Positions 1 to 10,839 of a stretch of DNA of 64,000 bases are shown one piece after another (position 1 is the first letter of the stretch; each line of letters opens with the position of its first letter). Source of the DNA: Nitrobacter vulgaris (GTDB lineage: Bacteria; Pseudomonadota; Alphaproteobacteria; Rhizobiales; Xanthobacteraceae); NCBI RefSeq assembly GCF_031453995.1, contig NZ_JAVDPZ010000013.1:46848-110847 (forward strand), written 5' to 3'. The notes under the pieces were generated by a model. That model worked only from the letters and a program-made list of their open reading frames with translations. It was not told the DNA's origin and did no database searches. Position numbers and translations under genes: made by a program.

Positions 1-123
1 GGGCGAGTCCGACGGCGCACGTCCATCGACTCCTTTTCCCCAGCGATCCTTCGACGCGATAGTCCCTTGTCAGAGAACAGCCAATCGGCTTGGTGTGATG
101 CTTTGCCATGGAGATTTCATAGA

Positions 124-1206
124 ATGCTCAAGCAGATTGCCATGCTGACTGTTGCGATCGGTTTATTCGGTGCGACCACGGCTCGCGCCGACGCTATCAT
201 TCCAACCAAGGATATTGCCGGCGCCAGGGATAACGCGCTGCTGAAGCGTTACGACGGCTCGTTCATCGTGAGCTATGAGCGCCTCGCCTTCACCGATTTC
301 AAAGTGCCGCTGTCAAGGCTTGAGAAGGCGGGCGACGATCAGCGCGATCGGATGAACAATCAGGTGTTCAAACCGAAAAAGGAAATCGAAATCGAGGGCG
401 CGCGCACTCGTATTGCCTATCTGCTACCGGCCGGACGCTCGCCGCTGGAGGTGTTGCGCAACTATCAGGACGTCGTGAAGGAGGCCGGTGGCGAAATCCT
501 CTACACTTGCAAGAAGGAAGAATGCGGCGGCGATCCCGAGCGCTCCAGCGAGGGCGGCGGCGACGAAATGAGTCTCATGATGTATTTCGTTTACGCAAAC
601 CAGCTGAAGGACGCCGACTTTTCAAACGGCAAATGCGCGCTGACATCCCATGTCGACGATCAGCGGTTCTTCGCTGCGAAGATCCCGCAAGGCGGCGGCG
701 ATGCCTATGTCACCGTGCAAACCTTTCAGGTCGAGGACAACCTGTACTGCAAGGCATTTAATGAACGAACCGTGGCGCTGGTCCATATCGTCGAACCCAA
801 GCCCCGCGAGCAGAAGATGGTCGTGGTTAAGGCCGAGGAGATGGCGCGGAGCATCGGTACGACCGGCCGAGTCGCGCTCTACGGCATCTTCTTCGACACC
901 GACAAAGCCGAGCTCAAACCCGAGTCCGGCCCCACGCTGGCCGAGATCGCAGGTCTGCTCAAGAACGACCCGAAGCTCGCAGTGCTGATCGTCGGCCACA
1001 CCGACAATCAGGGCGCGTTCGACCACAACCTCGACCTGTCGCGGCGCCGGGCCGAGGCGGTAGTGAAGGTGTTGGCGGCAAACCACGGGATCGATCCGAA
1101 GCGGCTGCGCGCAGCCGGCGTCGGCATGATGGCGCCCGCCGCCTCGAATGACGCCGACGACGGCCGAGCCAGGAATCGCCGGGTGGAAGTGGTCAAGCTG
1201 AACTGA
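124..1206 (+). CDS. OmpA-family outer membrane protein (OmpA-like C-terminal domain)
   Basis: The protein is 360 residues long from the ATG at 124, where a clear signal peptide begins (MLKQIAMLTVAIGL, cleaved after ARA). In-frame codons run further upstream to 67 but would put a charged stretch before the signal peptide, so they are not used. The last 110 or so residues are an OmpA-like peptidoglycan-binding domain, seen in FFDTDKAEL, GHTDNQG and the closing RARNRRVEV. The N-terminal half resembles the DUF4892 type region found in similar proteins. It probably anchors the outer membrane to the cell wall; the role of the first domain is unknown. It stands alone, and no promoter was recognised. 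Confidence 0.85.
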   Translation: MLKQIAMLTVAIGLFGATTARADAIIPTKDIAGARDNALLKRYDGSFIVSYERLAFTDFKVPLSRLEKAGDDQRDRMNNQVFKPKKEIEIEGARTRIAYLLPAGRSPLEVLRNYQDVVKEAGGEILYTCKKEECGGDPERSSEGGGDEMSLMMYFVYANQLKDADFSNGKCALTSHVDDQRFFAAKIPQGGGDAYVTVQTFQVEDNLYCKAFNERTVALVHIVEPKPREQKMVVVKAEEMARSIGTTGRVALYGIFFDTDKAELKPESGPTLAEIAGLLKNDPKLAVLIVGHTDNQGAFDHNLDLSRRRAEAVVKVLAANHGIDPKRLRAAGVGMMAPAASNDADDGRARNRRVEVVKLN

Positions 1207-1385
1207 CGGCTGTCCGCCGCGAGAGCGGGGCGCGACGTCGGCTCCGGGGGCGCCGGCGTCACATCCGCAAAAAAATAATTGGAACCAAAGGGAGGGACAG
1301 CGCGTTCTGTGCCGATTGTGACCCGGTATGCGGCGTCATTGGGGTCACCCCTCCCGACGGGCTACCTAACAAAACTTGTCCATCA

Positions 1386-4205
<2,820 letters not shown>

Positions 4206-4340
4206 TATCGGCTGCGAGGTGTGTGTCGGCACCATCCATCATCCATCGCCGTGGAGAGTGGCGGCGGTCCTGCGCATGGCGTGATCCGTTCTGTGTCGAG
4301 ACCGACAGGCGATCACTCTTGGTCTCGAACCTGAGAGGAG

Positions 4341-5009
4341 TCACACGTTGCCGGTCAGGAACGGATTGCTTGCGCGCTCGTAGCCGATGGTCGACCCCGG
4401 ACCATGTCCGCAGATGAAAGCAACGTCATCCCCAAGCGGCAACAGCTTGTCGGTAATCGACTTGATCAGCATGGCATGGCTGCCGCCTGGCAAGTCGGTG
4501 CGGCCGACGGAACCGTTGAACAACACGTCGCCAACATGCGCAAAGCGCATCTCCGGGCTGAAAAAAACCACGCTTCCCGGCGAATGGCCGGGACAATGAA
4601 GCACATCGAATGCAAGTTGGCCGAACTCGACCCGGTCGCCCTCCTCGAGCCAGCGGTCCGGGACAAAATTGCGCATTCCGGTCATGCCGTAGTGGCATCC
4701 GCTTTCGACGACATGGTCGAGCAGGAACTTGTCGGCGATATGCGGACCCTCGATGGGGACCTTCAGCGCGTCGCGCAACTCCGCGGCGCCGCCCACATGA
4801 TCAATATGGCCGTGCGTCAGCCAGATCCGTCCGACGCTCACACCGGCCTTTTTAATGGCGGCCCTGACGAGCGGAATATCGCCTCCAGGATCGATCACCA
4901 CCCCATCCTTGGTGGCTTCGCACCACAACAGGGTGCAGTTCTGTCGGAACGGCGTCACCGGGATGATGGTGGCGCCGACTTTGGTGCTGCTTTGGTCGTC
5001 CCGGCTCAT
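4341..5009 (-). CDS. MBL-fold metallo-hydrolase (glyoxalase II-like)
   Basis: The protein is 222 residues long. It carries the metallo-beta-lactamase signature THGHIDHVGG (about residues 65-74), plus downstream metal ligands in CPGHSPGSV, HVGDVLF and CGHGPGS. These match the small glyoxalase II-like hydrolase family, which hydrolyses thioesters such as S-lactoylglutathione or related substrates using two metal ions. The true substrate cannot be read from the sequence. It lacks the C-terminal glutathione-binding domain of GloB and any rhodanese domain, so a canonical GloB or persulfide dioxygenase call is not justified. It is convergent with the upstream kinase gene. Confidence 0.85.
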   Translation of the reverse strand: MSRDDQSSTKVGATIIPVTPFRQNCTLLWCEATKDGVVIDPGGDIPLVRAAIKKAGVSVGRIWLTHGHIDHVGGAAELRDALKVPIEGPHIADKFLLDHVVESGCHYGMTGMRNFVPDRWLEEGDRVEFGQLAFDVLHCPGHSPGSVVFFSPEMRFAHVGDVLFNGSVGRTDLPGGSHAMLIKSITDKLLPLGDDVAFICGHGPGSTIGYERASNPFLTGNV

Positions 5010-5082
5010 ACGCGCACAATGCCGATTTTTACGGCCTCGCCAAGCGATTTAACGTCATCACCGGCGACACACCGAGCCTAGC

Positions 5083-5126
5083 GCGTACTCCGCAAAGGTG
5101 GATACCGTTTTGCGGTCAGAGTACGC
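5083..5126. repeat. Palindromic intergenic repeat, GCGTACTC type
   Basis: An imperfect inverted repeat begins GCGTACTCCGCAAA and ends TTTGCGGTCAGAGTACGC, so the RNA would form a long stem. Elements of this type are scattered between genes in Bradyrhizobiaceae. It is the first of three different palindromic elements packed into the 290 bp gap between the MBL hydrolase and mmcB. Confidence 0.6.
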
Positions 5127-5141
5127 ACACGTTATTGATTA

Positions 5142-5191
5142 AGAGCATTTTCGTACGGCTAACCGGATTCCACTTAGCTGGAAAATGCTCT
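5142..5191. repeat. Palindromic intergenic repeat, AGAGCATTTTC type
   Basis: The inverted repeat starts AGAGCATTTTC and ends GAAAATGCTCT, with a roughly 28 nt centre. A related element with AGAGC and GCTCT ends lies at about 27450-27488 in this window. Confidence 0.65.
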
Positions 5192-5240
5192 AAGCCCTTC
5201 CGCTTCTGACGGAATCAGAAGTAGTGTTCTATGGTTTTGA

Positions 5241-5294
5241 TTTGACTCGTTTTCTTCACGCGAACCGGCACCCACGTCGCTCGAAGACGCTATA
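5241..5294 (+). repeat. Dispersed 54 bp repeat, copy 1 (CGTTTTCTTCACGCGAACCG type)
   Basis: This element reads TTTGACTCGTTTTCTTCACG and continues to TCGAAGACGCTATA. Two further copies sit at 27387-27440 (opposite strand) and 38671-38723, with about 80% or more identity by eye. The ends CGTTTTC and GAAGACG/GAAAACG are imperfect inverted repeats. Each copy lies just ahead of, or just behind, a gene. Confidence 0.7.
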
Positions 5295-5299
5295 GTCGC

Positions 5300-5791
5300 A
5301 TGGAAACGAATACCGCTCACATCGCCTTTGTGGCCCTGCCGGATCGCCGCCAGTCGGAGACCGCGCTGGCGATCGCGCGCGGGACCGGCAGACTTTTGCG
5401 ATCGCTTGGATTTGCGTGTCTCAGCGAATTGTCGCTTCCGTCCGGGCGCCGTGCCGATCTCGTTGCAGTGAATGCACGCGGCGAGATCTGGATCGTCGAG
5501 ATCAAGTCATCGGCCGAGGATTTGCGTGCGGACAGGAAGTGGCAGGATTACCGAGAGCATTGTGATCGCCTGTTCTTCGCTTTCACGCGCGATCTGCCGT
5601 GCGATATTTTCCCCGGCGATACGGGGCTAATCGTTGCAGACGCCTATGGCGCCTACTTGCATTGCGAGGCGCCCGAGCACCGCCTGTCGGCACCGACGCG
5701 CAAGGCGATGATGCTGCGCTTCGGGATCGCGGCGGCGCAACGTCTCAATCGCCTGGCCGATCCGCAGGGCTACACCGACGGTGAATTTTAA
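5300..5791 (+). CDS. mmcB: MmcB-family DNA repair protein (DUF1052)
   Basis: The 163-residue protein is recognised from family sequence. The core RRADLVAVNARGEIWIVEIK has the Asp and Glu-x-Lys arrangement of PD-(D/E)XK nuclease-like folds, followed by DLRADRKWQDYREHCD. MmcB of Caulobacter is an SOS-linked factor thought to help the mutasome replicate past DNA damage. A nuclease activity here is inferred from the fold. The gene stands alone, immediately after a repeat-rich intergenic stretch. I see no clear LexA box. Confidence 0.85.
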   Translation: METNTAHIAFVALPDRRQSETALAIARGTGRLLRSLGFACLSELSLPSGRRADLVAVNARGEIWIVEIKSSAEDLRADRKWQDYREHCDRLFFAFTRDLPCDIFPGDTGLIVADAYGAYLHCEAPEHRLSAPTRKAMMLRFGIAAAQRLNRLADPQGYTDGEF

Positions 5792-5912
5792 AGCATGAAT
5801 GTGACTCGAGGGCGGCGCCAGCGCAAGGCGATAAGCCACTTCGCTCGAAACGCTGCGTCTGACTTAAAGCTGAACGGCTGTCGCCCCTTGAACGGAGGAT
5901 AACAATTCAGTC

Positions 5913-6467
5913 TCAGCGAGGCGCGCGTTTCGCCAGAATACGTTGCAGCGTGCGGCGGTGCATGTTGAGCCGCCGCGCCGTTTCCGACACGTTACGACTG
6001 CACATCTCGTAAATGCGCTGAATGTGTTCCCAGCGCACGCGATCGGCGGACATTGGATTCGGCGGCAACTCGGATTTTTCTGTACCGCTGGCAAGCAGCG
6101 CTGCGACCACGTCGTCGGCGTCGGCAGGCTTGGACAGATAATCGATCGCCCCCATCTTCACCGCCGTCACAGCGGTCGCGATGTTGCCGTAGCCGGTTAG
6201 CACGATCGCTCGAGCATCGGGCCGCTCGCGCTTAAGCGCTGACACAACGTCGAGGCCATTGCCGTCGCCCAGCCGCAAATCGACCACGGCAAAAGCCGGC
6301 GCGGACTTTCCGATATGCGCAAGACCATCAGAGACGCTGCCGCATGAGGTCACAGTGAAGCCGCGCGTTTCCATGGCGCGCGACAGCCGCTCCAGAAACG
6401 GTTTGTCATCCTCAACGATAAGCAGCGAGCGGTCGGCTTGCGGGATAACGTCGGGGGTGGCGTTCAC
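5913..6467 (-). CDS. regR: Redox response regulator, RegR/ActR/PrrA family
   Basis: The preferred start is the GTG at 6467, giving 184 residues. It has a GAGG ribosome-binding site about 8 nt upstream and matches the family length; frame extends back to 6545 without a better signal. Residues 11-125 are a receiver domain with SLLIVEDDKPFLERLSRAM, phospho-acceptor Asp63 in VVDLRLGDG, and Lys in LSKPAD. The C-terminus (about 140-184) is a Fis-type helix-turn-helix, NVSETARRLNMHRRTLQRIL. In relatives RegR/ActR activates nitrogen fixation, carbon fixation and denitrification genes under low oxygen. It lies just downstream of its kinase regS, 12 codons or fewer of apparent 5' overlap being avoided by the GTG start. 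Confidence 0.9.
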   Translation of the reverse strand: MNATPDVIPQADRSLLIVEDDKPFLERLSRAMETRGFTVTSCGSVSDGLAHIGKSAPAFAVVDLRLGDGNGLDVVSALKRERPDARAIVLTGYGNIATAVTAVKMGAIDYLSKPADADDVVAALLASGTEKSELPPNPMSADRVRWEHIQRIYEMCSRNVSETARRLNMHRRTLQRILAKRAPR

Positions 6468-6556
6468 ATTGATACCTCGCGTGATTGGTCTGAAATCATA
6501 TGATCGCTGAACACCGCACCGCAAGCAATTGTTGCCCAAATCCACGGCCGCGATCC

Positions 6557-7897
6557 CTATCCTATTGTCTCCGCAATCGTTTTTGCTGTTTCAAAACGGA
6601 CACGTGGCCACACAATCCTGACCACCGCGCCATGCTCAGGAAACTTTCGGTTCTTGAATGATACCTTAGCGCCGGTTCGCTCCAGCAAGGTTCGGGCGAT
6701 AAAAATTCCAAGACCCAGTCCTGTACGTCCGCCCTGGGCATCGCCGGCGTTGCGACGGCGCGACAGATAAGGCTCGCCGATCCTCTTCAGAATGTCGGGG
6801 ACAATGCCCGGTCCGTCGTCCGCAATGACGATCTCAACATTGTCTCTGTCCCACCAGGCATTCACTTCGACCGCGCTGCGGGCGAAGTCGACGGCGTTCT
6901 CGAGAATGTTGCCGACGCCGTAAAGGATCGCGGGGTTACGCATGCCGACCGGTTCGTGGTCACCTGCGGCCTCGATCCGGGTCTTGATGTCGATGCCGAA
7001 GTCACGATGCGGGGCAACGGTTTCCTCAATCAGCGTCGACAGCGGCATACGATCGAAGGGCGCGCCAGATGAGGACAGTTGCGCGATCTTGGCGAGAATA
7101 TCGCGGCAACGCTGCGCCTGCTCCCGTACGATCCCGAGATCGCCGGCGAGCCGTTGTGGATCCTGAGCGCCATTCTCCTGCAAGGCTTTTTCCAGCTCGC
7201 GCGAAATCAGAAAGATGGTTGAGAGCGGTGTTCCGAGTTCGTGGGCGGCCGCGGCAGCAAGGCCGTCGATCTGGGTCAGATGCTGTTCGCGGGTCAGCAC
7301 CAGTTCGGTCGCCGCCAGGGCGTCGAACAGCTTGCGCGCCTGCTCCGTCACCTGGAATGTGTAAAGGCTCGTGACACCGATCGCCAGGACGATCGATAGC
7401 CAGACTCCTATGAGATAGATCGGCGGCAAGACGAGCGGATTGGATGCATCCCACGGCAGTGGCAAATGCGTGAAGCCCAGGACCGTCGCGCAGGCGACCG
7501 CGAAGCCGCCGAGCGCCATGGTCATTTGCGTCGGCAAGGCGGTGGCCGAGATCAGTACCGGCGCCAGAAACAGATAGGAGAATGGATTCTGCAAACCGCC
7601 GGTGAAGAACAGCAGCGCGGCCAGTTGAGCAATGTTCAGCGCAAGCAGCGTTGCCGCATGCCATGGCTCGAGCCGCTTCATCGGATTGAAGCTGACTTGC
7701 AAAGCGAGATTGAGTAGCGACGACAACCCGACGATCGTCAAACAGGGAGCGGTTGGCAGATCGAACTCAAGTCCCTGCTCAACAACGAAGATCGCCGCGA
7801 GCTGCCCCAATACCGCAAGCCACCGCAGCCGCAAAAGAGTGTCCAGCCGGACGTAGCGGCGGGGATGGCGGAAATCGGAAGCAGCAACGTCGGTCAT
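6557..7897 (-). CDS. regS: Redox sensor histidine kinase, RegS/ActS/RegB family
   Basis: This 446-residue membrane kinase has about six transmembrane segments in residues 25-185. The quinone-binding heptad of the family, GGLQNPF, is at about residues 100-106. His219 in AAAHELGTPLSTI is the phospho-acceptor, and the ATPase shows ENAVDFA, DDGPGI and GRTGLGLGIFI. Cys264 in QRCRDIL matches the redox-active cysteine of RegB (Cys265 in Rhodobacter). It therefore senses the quinone pool and cytoplasmic redox state and phosphorylates the neighbouring RegR. The two genes are co-directional. Distance from the nos operon is about 50 kb, but control of denitrification by this pair is established in Bradyrhizobium. 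Confidence 0.92.
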   Translation of the reverse strand: MTDVAASDFRHPRRYVRLDTLLRLRWLAVLGQLAAIFVVEQGLEFDLPTAPCLTIVGLSSLLNLALQVSFNPMKRLEPWHAATLLALNIAQLAALLFFTGGLQNPFSYLFLAPVLISATALPTQMTMALGGFAVACATVLGFTHLPLPWDASNPLVLPPIYLIGVWLSIVLAIGVTSLYTFQVTEQARKLFDALAATELVLTREQHLTQIDGLAAAAAHELGTPLSTIFLISRELEKALQENGAQDPQRLAGDLGIVREQAQRCRDILAKIAQLSSSGAPFDRMPLSTLIEETVAPHRDFGIDIKTRIEAAGDHEPVGMRNPAILYGVGNILENAVDFARSAVEVNAWWDRDNVEIVIADDGPGIVPDILKRIGEPYLSRRRNAGDAQGGRTGLGLGIFIARTLLERTGAKVSFKNRKFPEHGAVVRIVWPRVRFETAKTIAETIG

Positions 7898-8177
7898 TCT
7901 CGAAGACTAGAGCATCATTCTGAAAGGTGAGAACTGCTTTCGGAAAAGACATCTCAAAATAAAATGCGGAGCCGGCTTTCATTTCATGGGACCGGGCCAA
8001 GCCCGCATGAAATTTCCGAGACTGATAACGCAGCGCCACCTTGCGCGGCATAGCAGCGTCCTGGCCTCAAACGAGGCCGGAAAGAGATTTTTTCCACCTG
8101 AGGTTTCTCTAAAAGCATCAACCTACTATATCTAGGCAAGCGGTGGATTGACGCTCTGTATCGCAACGGTCACTATG
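7898..8177. other. Divergent intergenic region regS / phaZ
   Basis: This 310 bp gap (to the phaZ start) has no gene I can support. It holds a partial copy of a family repeat (AGAGCATCATTCTGAAA near 7910) and must contain the divergent promoters of regS and phaZ. I could not pick convincing -35/-10 boxes. Confidence 0.4.
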
Positions 8178-8188
8178 TTGCGACGCAA
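8178..8188. promoter_or_regulatory. Perfect palindrome TTGCGACGCAA upstream of phaZ, candidate PhaR operator
   Basis: The 11 bp site is an exact inverted repeat around a central base and lies 19 bp before the phaZ ATG, next to the ribosome-binding site. PhaR repressors of PHB granule genes are reported to bind TGC-N-GCA type dyads, and this site contains TGC-GAC-GCA. The link to PhaR is an inference. Confidence 0.35.
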
Positions 8189-8207
8189 AAAAAAGGGGAA
8201 CAAGCCA

Positions 8208-9515
8208 ATGCCGATCGGTGAATTTGGACGGCCGCCGGAGATGCCGGCGGAAGTCAGCCCGTCGATGACGGCGCCGATGTACTGGATGTACGAAATGGCT
8301 CAGGCGTCGCTCAACCCGGCTCGCGCCATCACCGATGCAACCAGGATGCTGTTCCAGAACCCGCTCAATCCGTGGGCGCATACCGAGTTGGGCAAATCCG
8401 TCGCCGCGGGTTGCGAACTGTTCGAACGCACCACCCGCCGTTACGCGAAGCCGGAATGGGGCCTCCACGAAACCGAAGTCAACGGTGTGCGCACACCGAT
8501 CGAGATCCGCTCGGTCTGGGAGAAACCCTTTTGTCGTCTGCTCCACTTCGATCGAATGCACACACATCCACTGCGCGTGCCGCAGCAGCGCCTGCTGCTG
8601 GTGGCTCCGATGTCGGGTCACTACGCAACCTTGCTGCGCGGAACCGTCGAAGCGTTCATGCCAACGCATGACGTCTACATTACCGACTGGTCCGATGCCC
8701 GAATGGTACCGGTCGCCGAGGGGCGCTTCGATCTCGATGATTTCGTCGACTATCTGATTGAGATGCTGCATGTGCTCGGCGGAAACGTCCACGTCATCGC
8801 TGTCTGCCAACCGTCGGTCCCGTTGCTGGCCGCCGTGTCGGTGATGGAGGCCGAGCGCGATCCGTATGTTCCGCTGTCGATGACGTTAATGGGAGGGCCG
8901 ATTGATACCCGCAAGAATCCGACCGCGGTCAACAATCTCGCCGCCGAAAGGGGCACCGATTGGTTCCGCAATAACGTCATCACCAAGGTGCCGTTTCCGC
9001 ACCCTGGGGTGATGCGCGACGTCTATCCCGGCTTCTTGCAGCTCAATGGCTTCATCAGCATGAATTTCGATCGCCACATGAATGCGCACAAGAGTCTGTT
9101 CGAGAATCTCGTTAAAGGCGACGGCGACCTGGTCGACAAGCATCGCGATTTCTATGACGAGTATCTCGCTGTGATGGATCTGACCGCCGAGTATTATCTG
9201 CAAACGGTTGATTTGGTGTTCGTCAAGCACGCGCTGCCCGAGGGCGAGATGACCCATCGCGGCCGGCTGGTCGAACCTTCGAAGATCACGCGCGTCGCGT
9301 TGATGACGGTCGAAGGTGAGAAGGACGACATTTCCGGCCTAGGCCAGACCGAGGCGGCGCACGCGTTATGCACATCGATCCCAAACAACCGGCGAACCCA
9401 TTACGTGCAAAAGGATGTTGGTCACTACGGAGTGTTTAACGGGTCGCGGTTCAGATCGGAGATCGTCCCTCGCATCAATGACTTCATGCAGTCGAACGCC
9501 AGACAGCCAGCGTAA
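8208..9515 (+). CDS. phaZ: Intracellular polyhydroxybutyrate depolymerase (PhaZ)
   Basis: The start is the ATG at 8208 behind AAAGGGGAA, giving 435 residues. The frame extends upstream to 8148 but with basic, low-quality sequence. The family N-terminus MYEMAQASLNPARAITDATR is present. The presumed nucleophile is Cys200 in VIAVCQPSVP, since intracellular PhaZ enzymes use Cys rather than Ser. The catalytic His is probably in VGHYGVFNG near the C-terminus, and the Asp probably lies in the VEGEKDDISGL region. The enzyme releases 3-hydroxybutyrate oligomers from native PHB granules for carbon and energy. It is monocistronic, with the palindrome at 8178 as a possible control point. Confidence 0.93.
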   Translation: MPIGEFGRPPEMPAEVSPSMTAPMYWMYEMAQASLNPARAITDATRMLFQNPLNPWAHTELGKSVAAGCELFERTTRRYAKPEWGLHETEVNGVRTPIEIRSVWEKPFCRLLHFDRMHTHPLRVPQQRLLLVAPMSGHYATLLRGTVEAFMPTHDVYITDWSDARMVPVAEGRFDLDDFVDYLIEMLHVLGGNVHVIAVCQPSVPLLAAVSVMEAERDPYVPLSMTLMGGPIDTRKNPTAVNNLAAERGTDWFRNNVITKVPFPHPGVMRDVYPGFLQLNGFISMNFDRHMNAHKSLFENLVKGDGDLVDKHRDFYDEYLAVMDLTAEYYLQTVDLVFVKHALPEGEMTHRGRLVEPSKITRVALMTVEGEKDDISGLGQTEAAHALCTSIPNNRRTHYVQKDVGHYGVFNGSRFRSEIVPRINDFMQSNARQPA

Positions 9516-9852
9516 GCATCGCACGCTGCGGCCGCTGCATCGATCGCACGTAAATCCGAACGGAAACAATCGCCTGATCGATCCCGCAGTCAGGGGCGCG
9601 GGATCCTGCGGTAACCCTCCAATGATCGGTTCATTTCTTTTGTTTTCAAGAGATGAATTCATTTTCATCGCTTCGAGGGTCAACTCAGCCGAATGAAATA
9701 CAAATTTTCTTGTTCCTGCACCCCTTATATAGCCAATCGGGGATGGATTACCCCTGTATATTGGGCAAATGATTTGTTTTTGCGCCGATCGATTTGAGTG
9801 GCGCCGGATATGGCAGAATCCGGGCGAGATTTCCCGTCCCGGATTTGCAGAC
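9516..9852. other. Intergenic region phaZ / YgjP-type protease
   Basis: This 337 bp stretch is distinctly AT-richer than its surroundings from 9615 to 9780, including CTTTTGTTTTCAAGAGATG and CCCTTATATAGCC, consistent with promoter DNA for the next gene. No gene, RNA or convincing terminator was recognised. Confidence 0.35.
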
Positions 9853-10605
9853 ATGGCCCGTGCGCTCCTTTATCGACGTCCCGCCGAACCATCCCGGCTT
9901 CTCATCAAGCATGGATCCCAGGTTTATTCAGTCCGCTTGCGCCGGCATCGCCGCGCGCGCCGCTACACCTTGCGAATCCATCCGAGTGACCGCGAAGCGA
10001 TCCTGACAATGCCGCCGCGAGGAACGCTCGCGGAAGCAAAAGACTTTGCGCAACGTCACGGCGGCTGGATCGCGGCGCGTCTCGGGCGGCTGCCGAAGGC
10101 GGCGCCCTTCCACCACGGCGCGGTCATTCCGCTGCGCGGCATCGCCCATCGGATCGTGCATCGCGCCGGCGAGCGCGGTACCGTGTGGACCGAGACGCGC
10201 GATAGTGGCGAGCGTATTCTTTGTGTCGCCGGCGAACTCGAATATCTCGACCGGCGGGTCCATGATTTCCTGAAACGGGAAGCAAGACGAGACCTACAAA
10301 AAGCCTCGCAGCGCCATGCCGACGCGCTTGGCGTCAAGGTCAAGCGCCTTTCGATCCGCGACCAATCAAGCCGCTGGGGATCATGCACGTCCTCCGGATC
10401 GCTCTCGTTCTCATGGCGGCTCATCCTGGCGCCGCCGTTCGTGCTGGATTATCTCGCCGCGCACGAGGTCGCCCATCTCGTTGAAATGAATCACTCGCCA
10501 CGGTTTTGGAAGGTGGTGGCTCGCATCTGTAATCATGTCGAGCGGGCCAAGAAGTGGCTCGACGTTGAAGGCAACGACCTCCATCGCTACGGTATTCAGG
10601 ACTGA
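9853..10605 (+). CDS. YgjP-type zinc metallopeptidase (M48/DUF45 family)
   Basis: The protein is 250 residues from the ATG at 9853; the frame is open back to 9769 but the family begins near MARALLYRR. The zinc site is HEVAH (204-208), with the third ligand in NHSPRFW, preceded by the family hallmark SSRWGSCTSSGSLSFSWRL (about 172-190). Members of this COG1451 group are soluble, SprT-like predicted metal-dependent hydrolases whose substrates are mostly unknown; some are linked to restriction-modification loci, which is not the case here. It stands alone between two intergenic repeats. Confidence 0.85.
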   Translation: MARALLYRRPAEPSRLLIKHGSQVYSVRLRRHRRARRYTLRIHPSDREAILTMPPRGTLAEAKDFAQRHGGWIAARLGRLPKAAPFHHGAVIPLRGIAHRIVHRAGERGTVWTETRDSGERILCVAGELEYLDRRVHDFLKREARRDLQKASQRHADALGVKVKRLSIRDQSSRWGSCTSSGSLSFSWRLILAPPFVLDYLAAHEVAHLVEMNHSPRFWKVVARICNHVERAKKWLDVEGNDLHRYGIQD

Positions 10606-10672
10606 TCTCGGAACTGCCGACGCGGCCGAAGTCTTACGAGGGCTTGATTGCTTTGGTTGGAACTGAAGCGCT

Positions 10673-10810
10673 TCGTCATTGCGAGGAGCACAGTTCCTCG
10701 TCTTCGAGGAACGACGGTGACGAAGCAATCCAGCTCTCTTTCTTGCTATCTGGATTGCTTCGCTCAGCACAAAATTGGCAGCCAATTTGTCGCGAGTTCG
10801 CAATGACGCG
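10673..10810. repeat. Large palindromic element with TCATTGCGAGGA / CGCAATGACG ends
   Basis: The element opens CGTCATTGCGAGGAGCAC and closes GCGAGTTCGCAATGACGCG, with internal GACGAAGCAATCCA answered by TGGATTGCTTCG. It is thus a long inverted repeat of about 138 bp. Such elements are very common in the Rhizobiales and are probably non-autonomous mobile or BIME-like units. It lies between the 3' ends of the convergent YgjP-type and PBP genes, where it could act as a transcription stop. Confidence 0.7.
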
Positions 10811-10839
10811 TTGAGAGCTTCATCTTATTTTGTCATGCC

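Noticed and set aside
4206..4340. A small gene between the hybrid kinase and the MBL hydrolase
   Set aside because: The short frame there overlaps the convergent 3' ends and has no ribosome-binding site or recognisable sequence.
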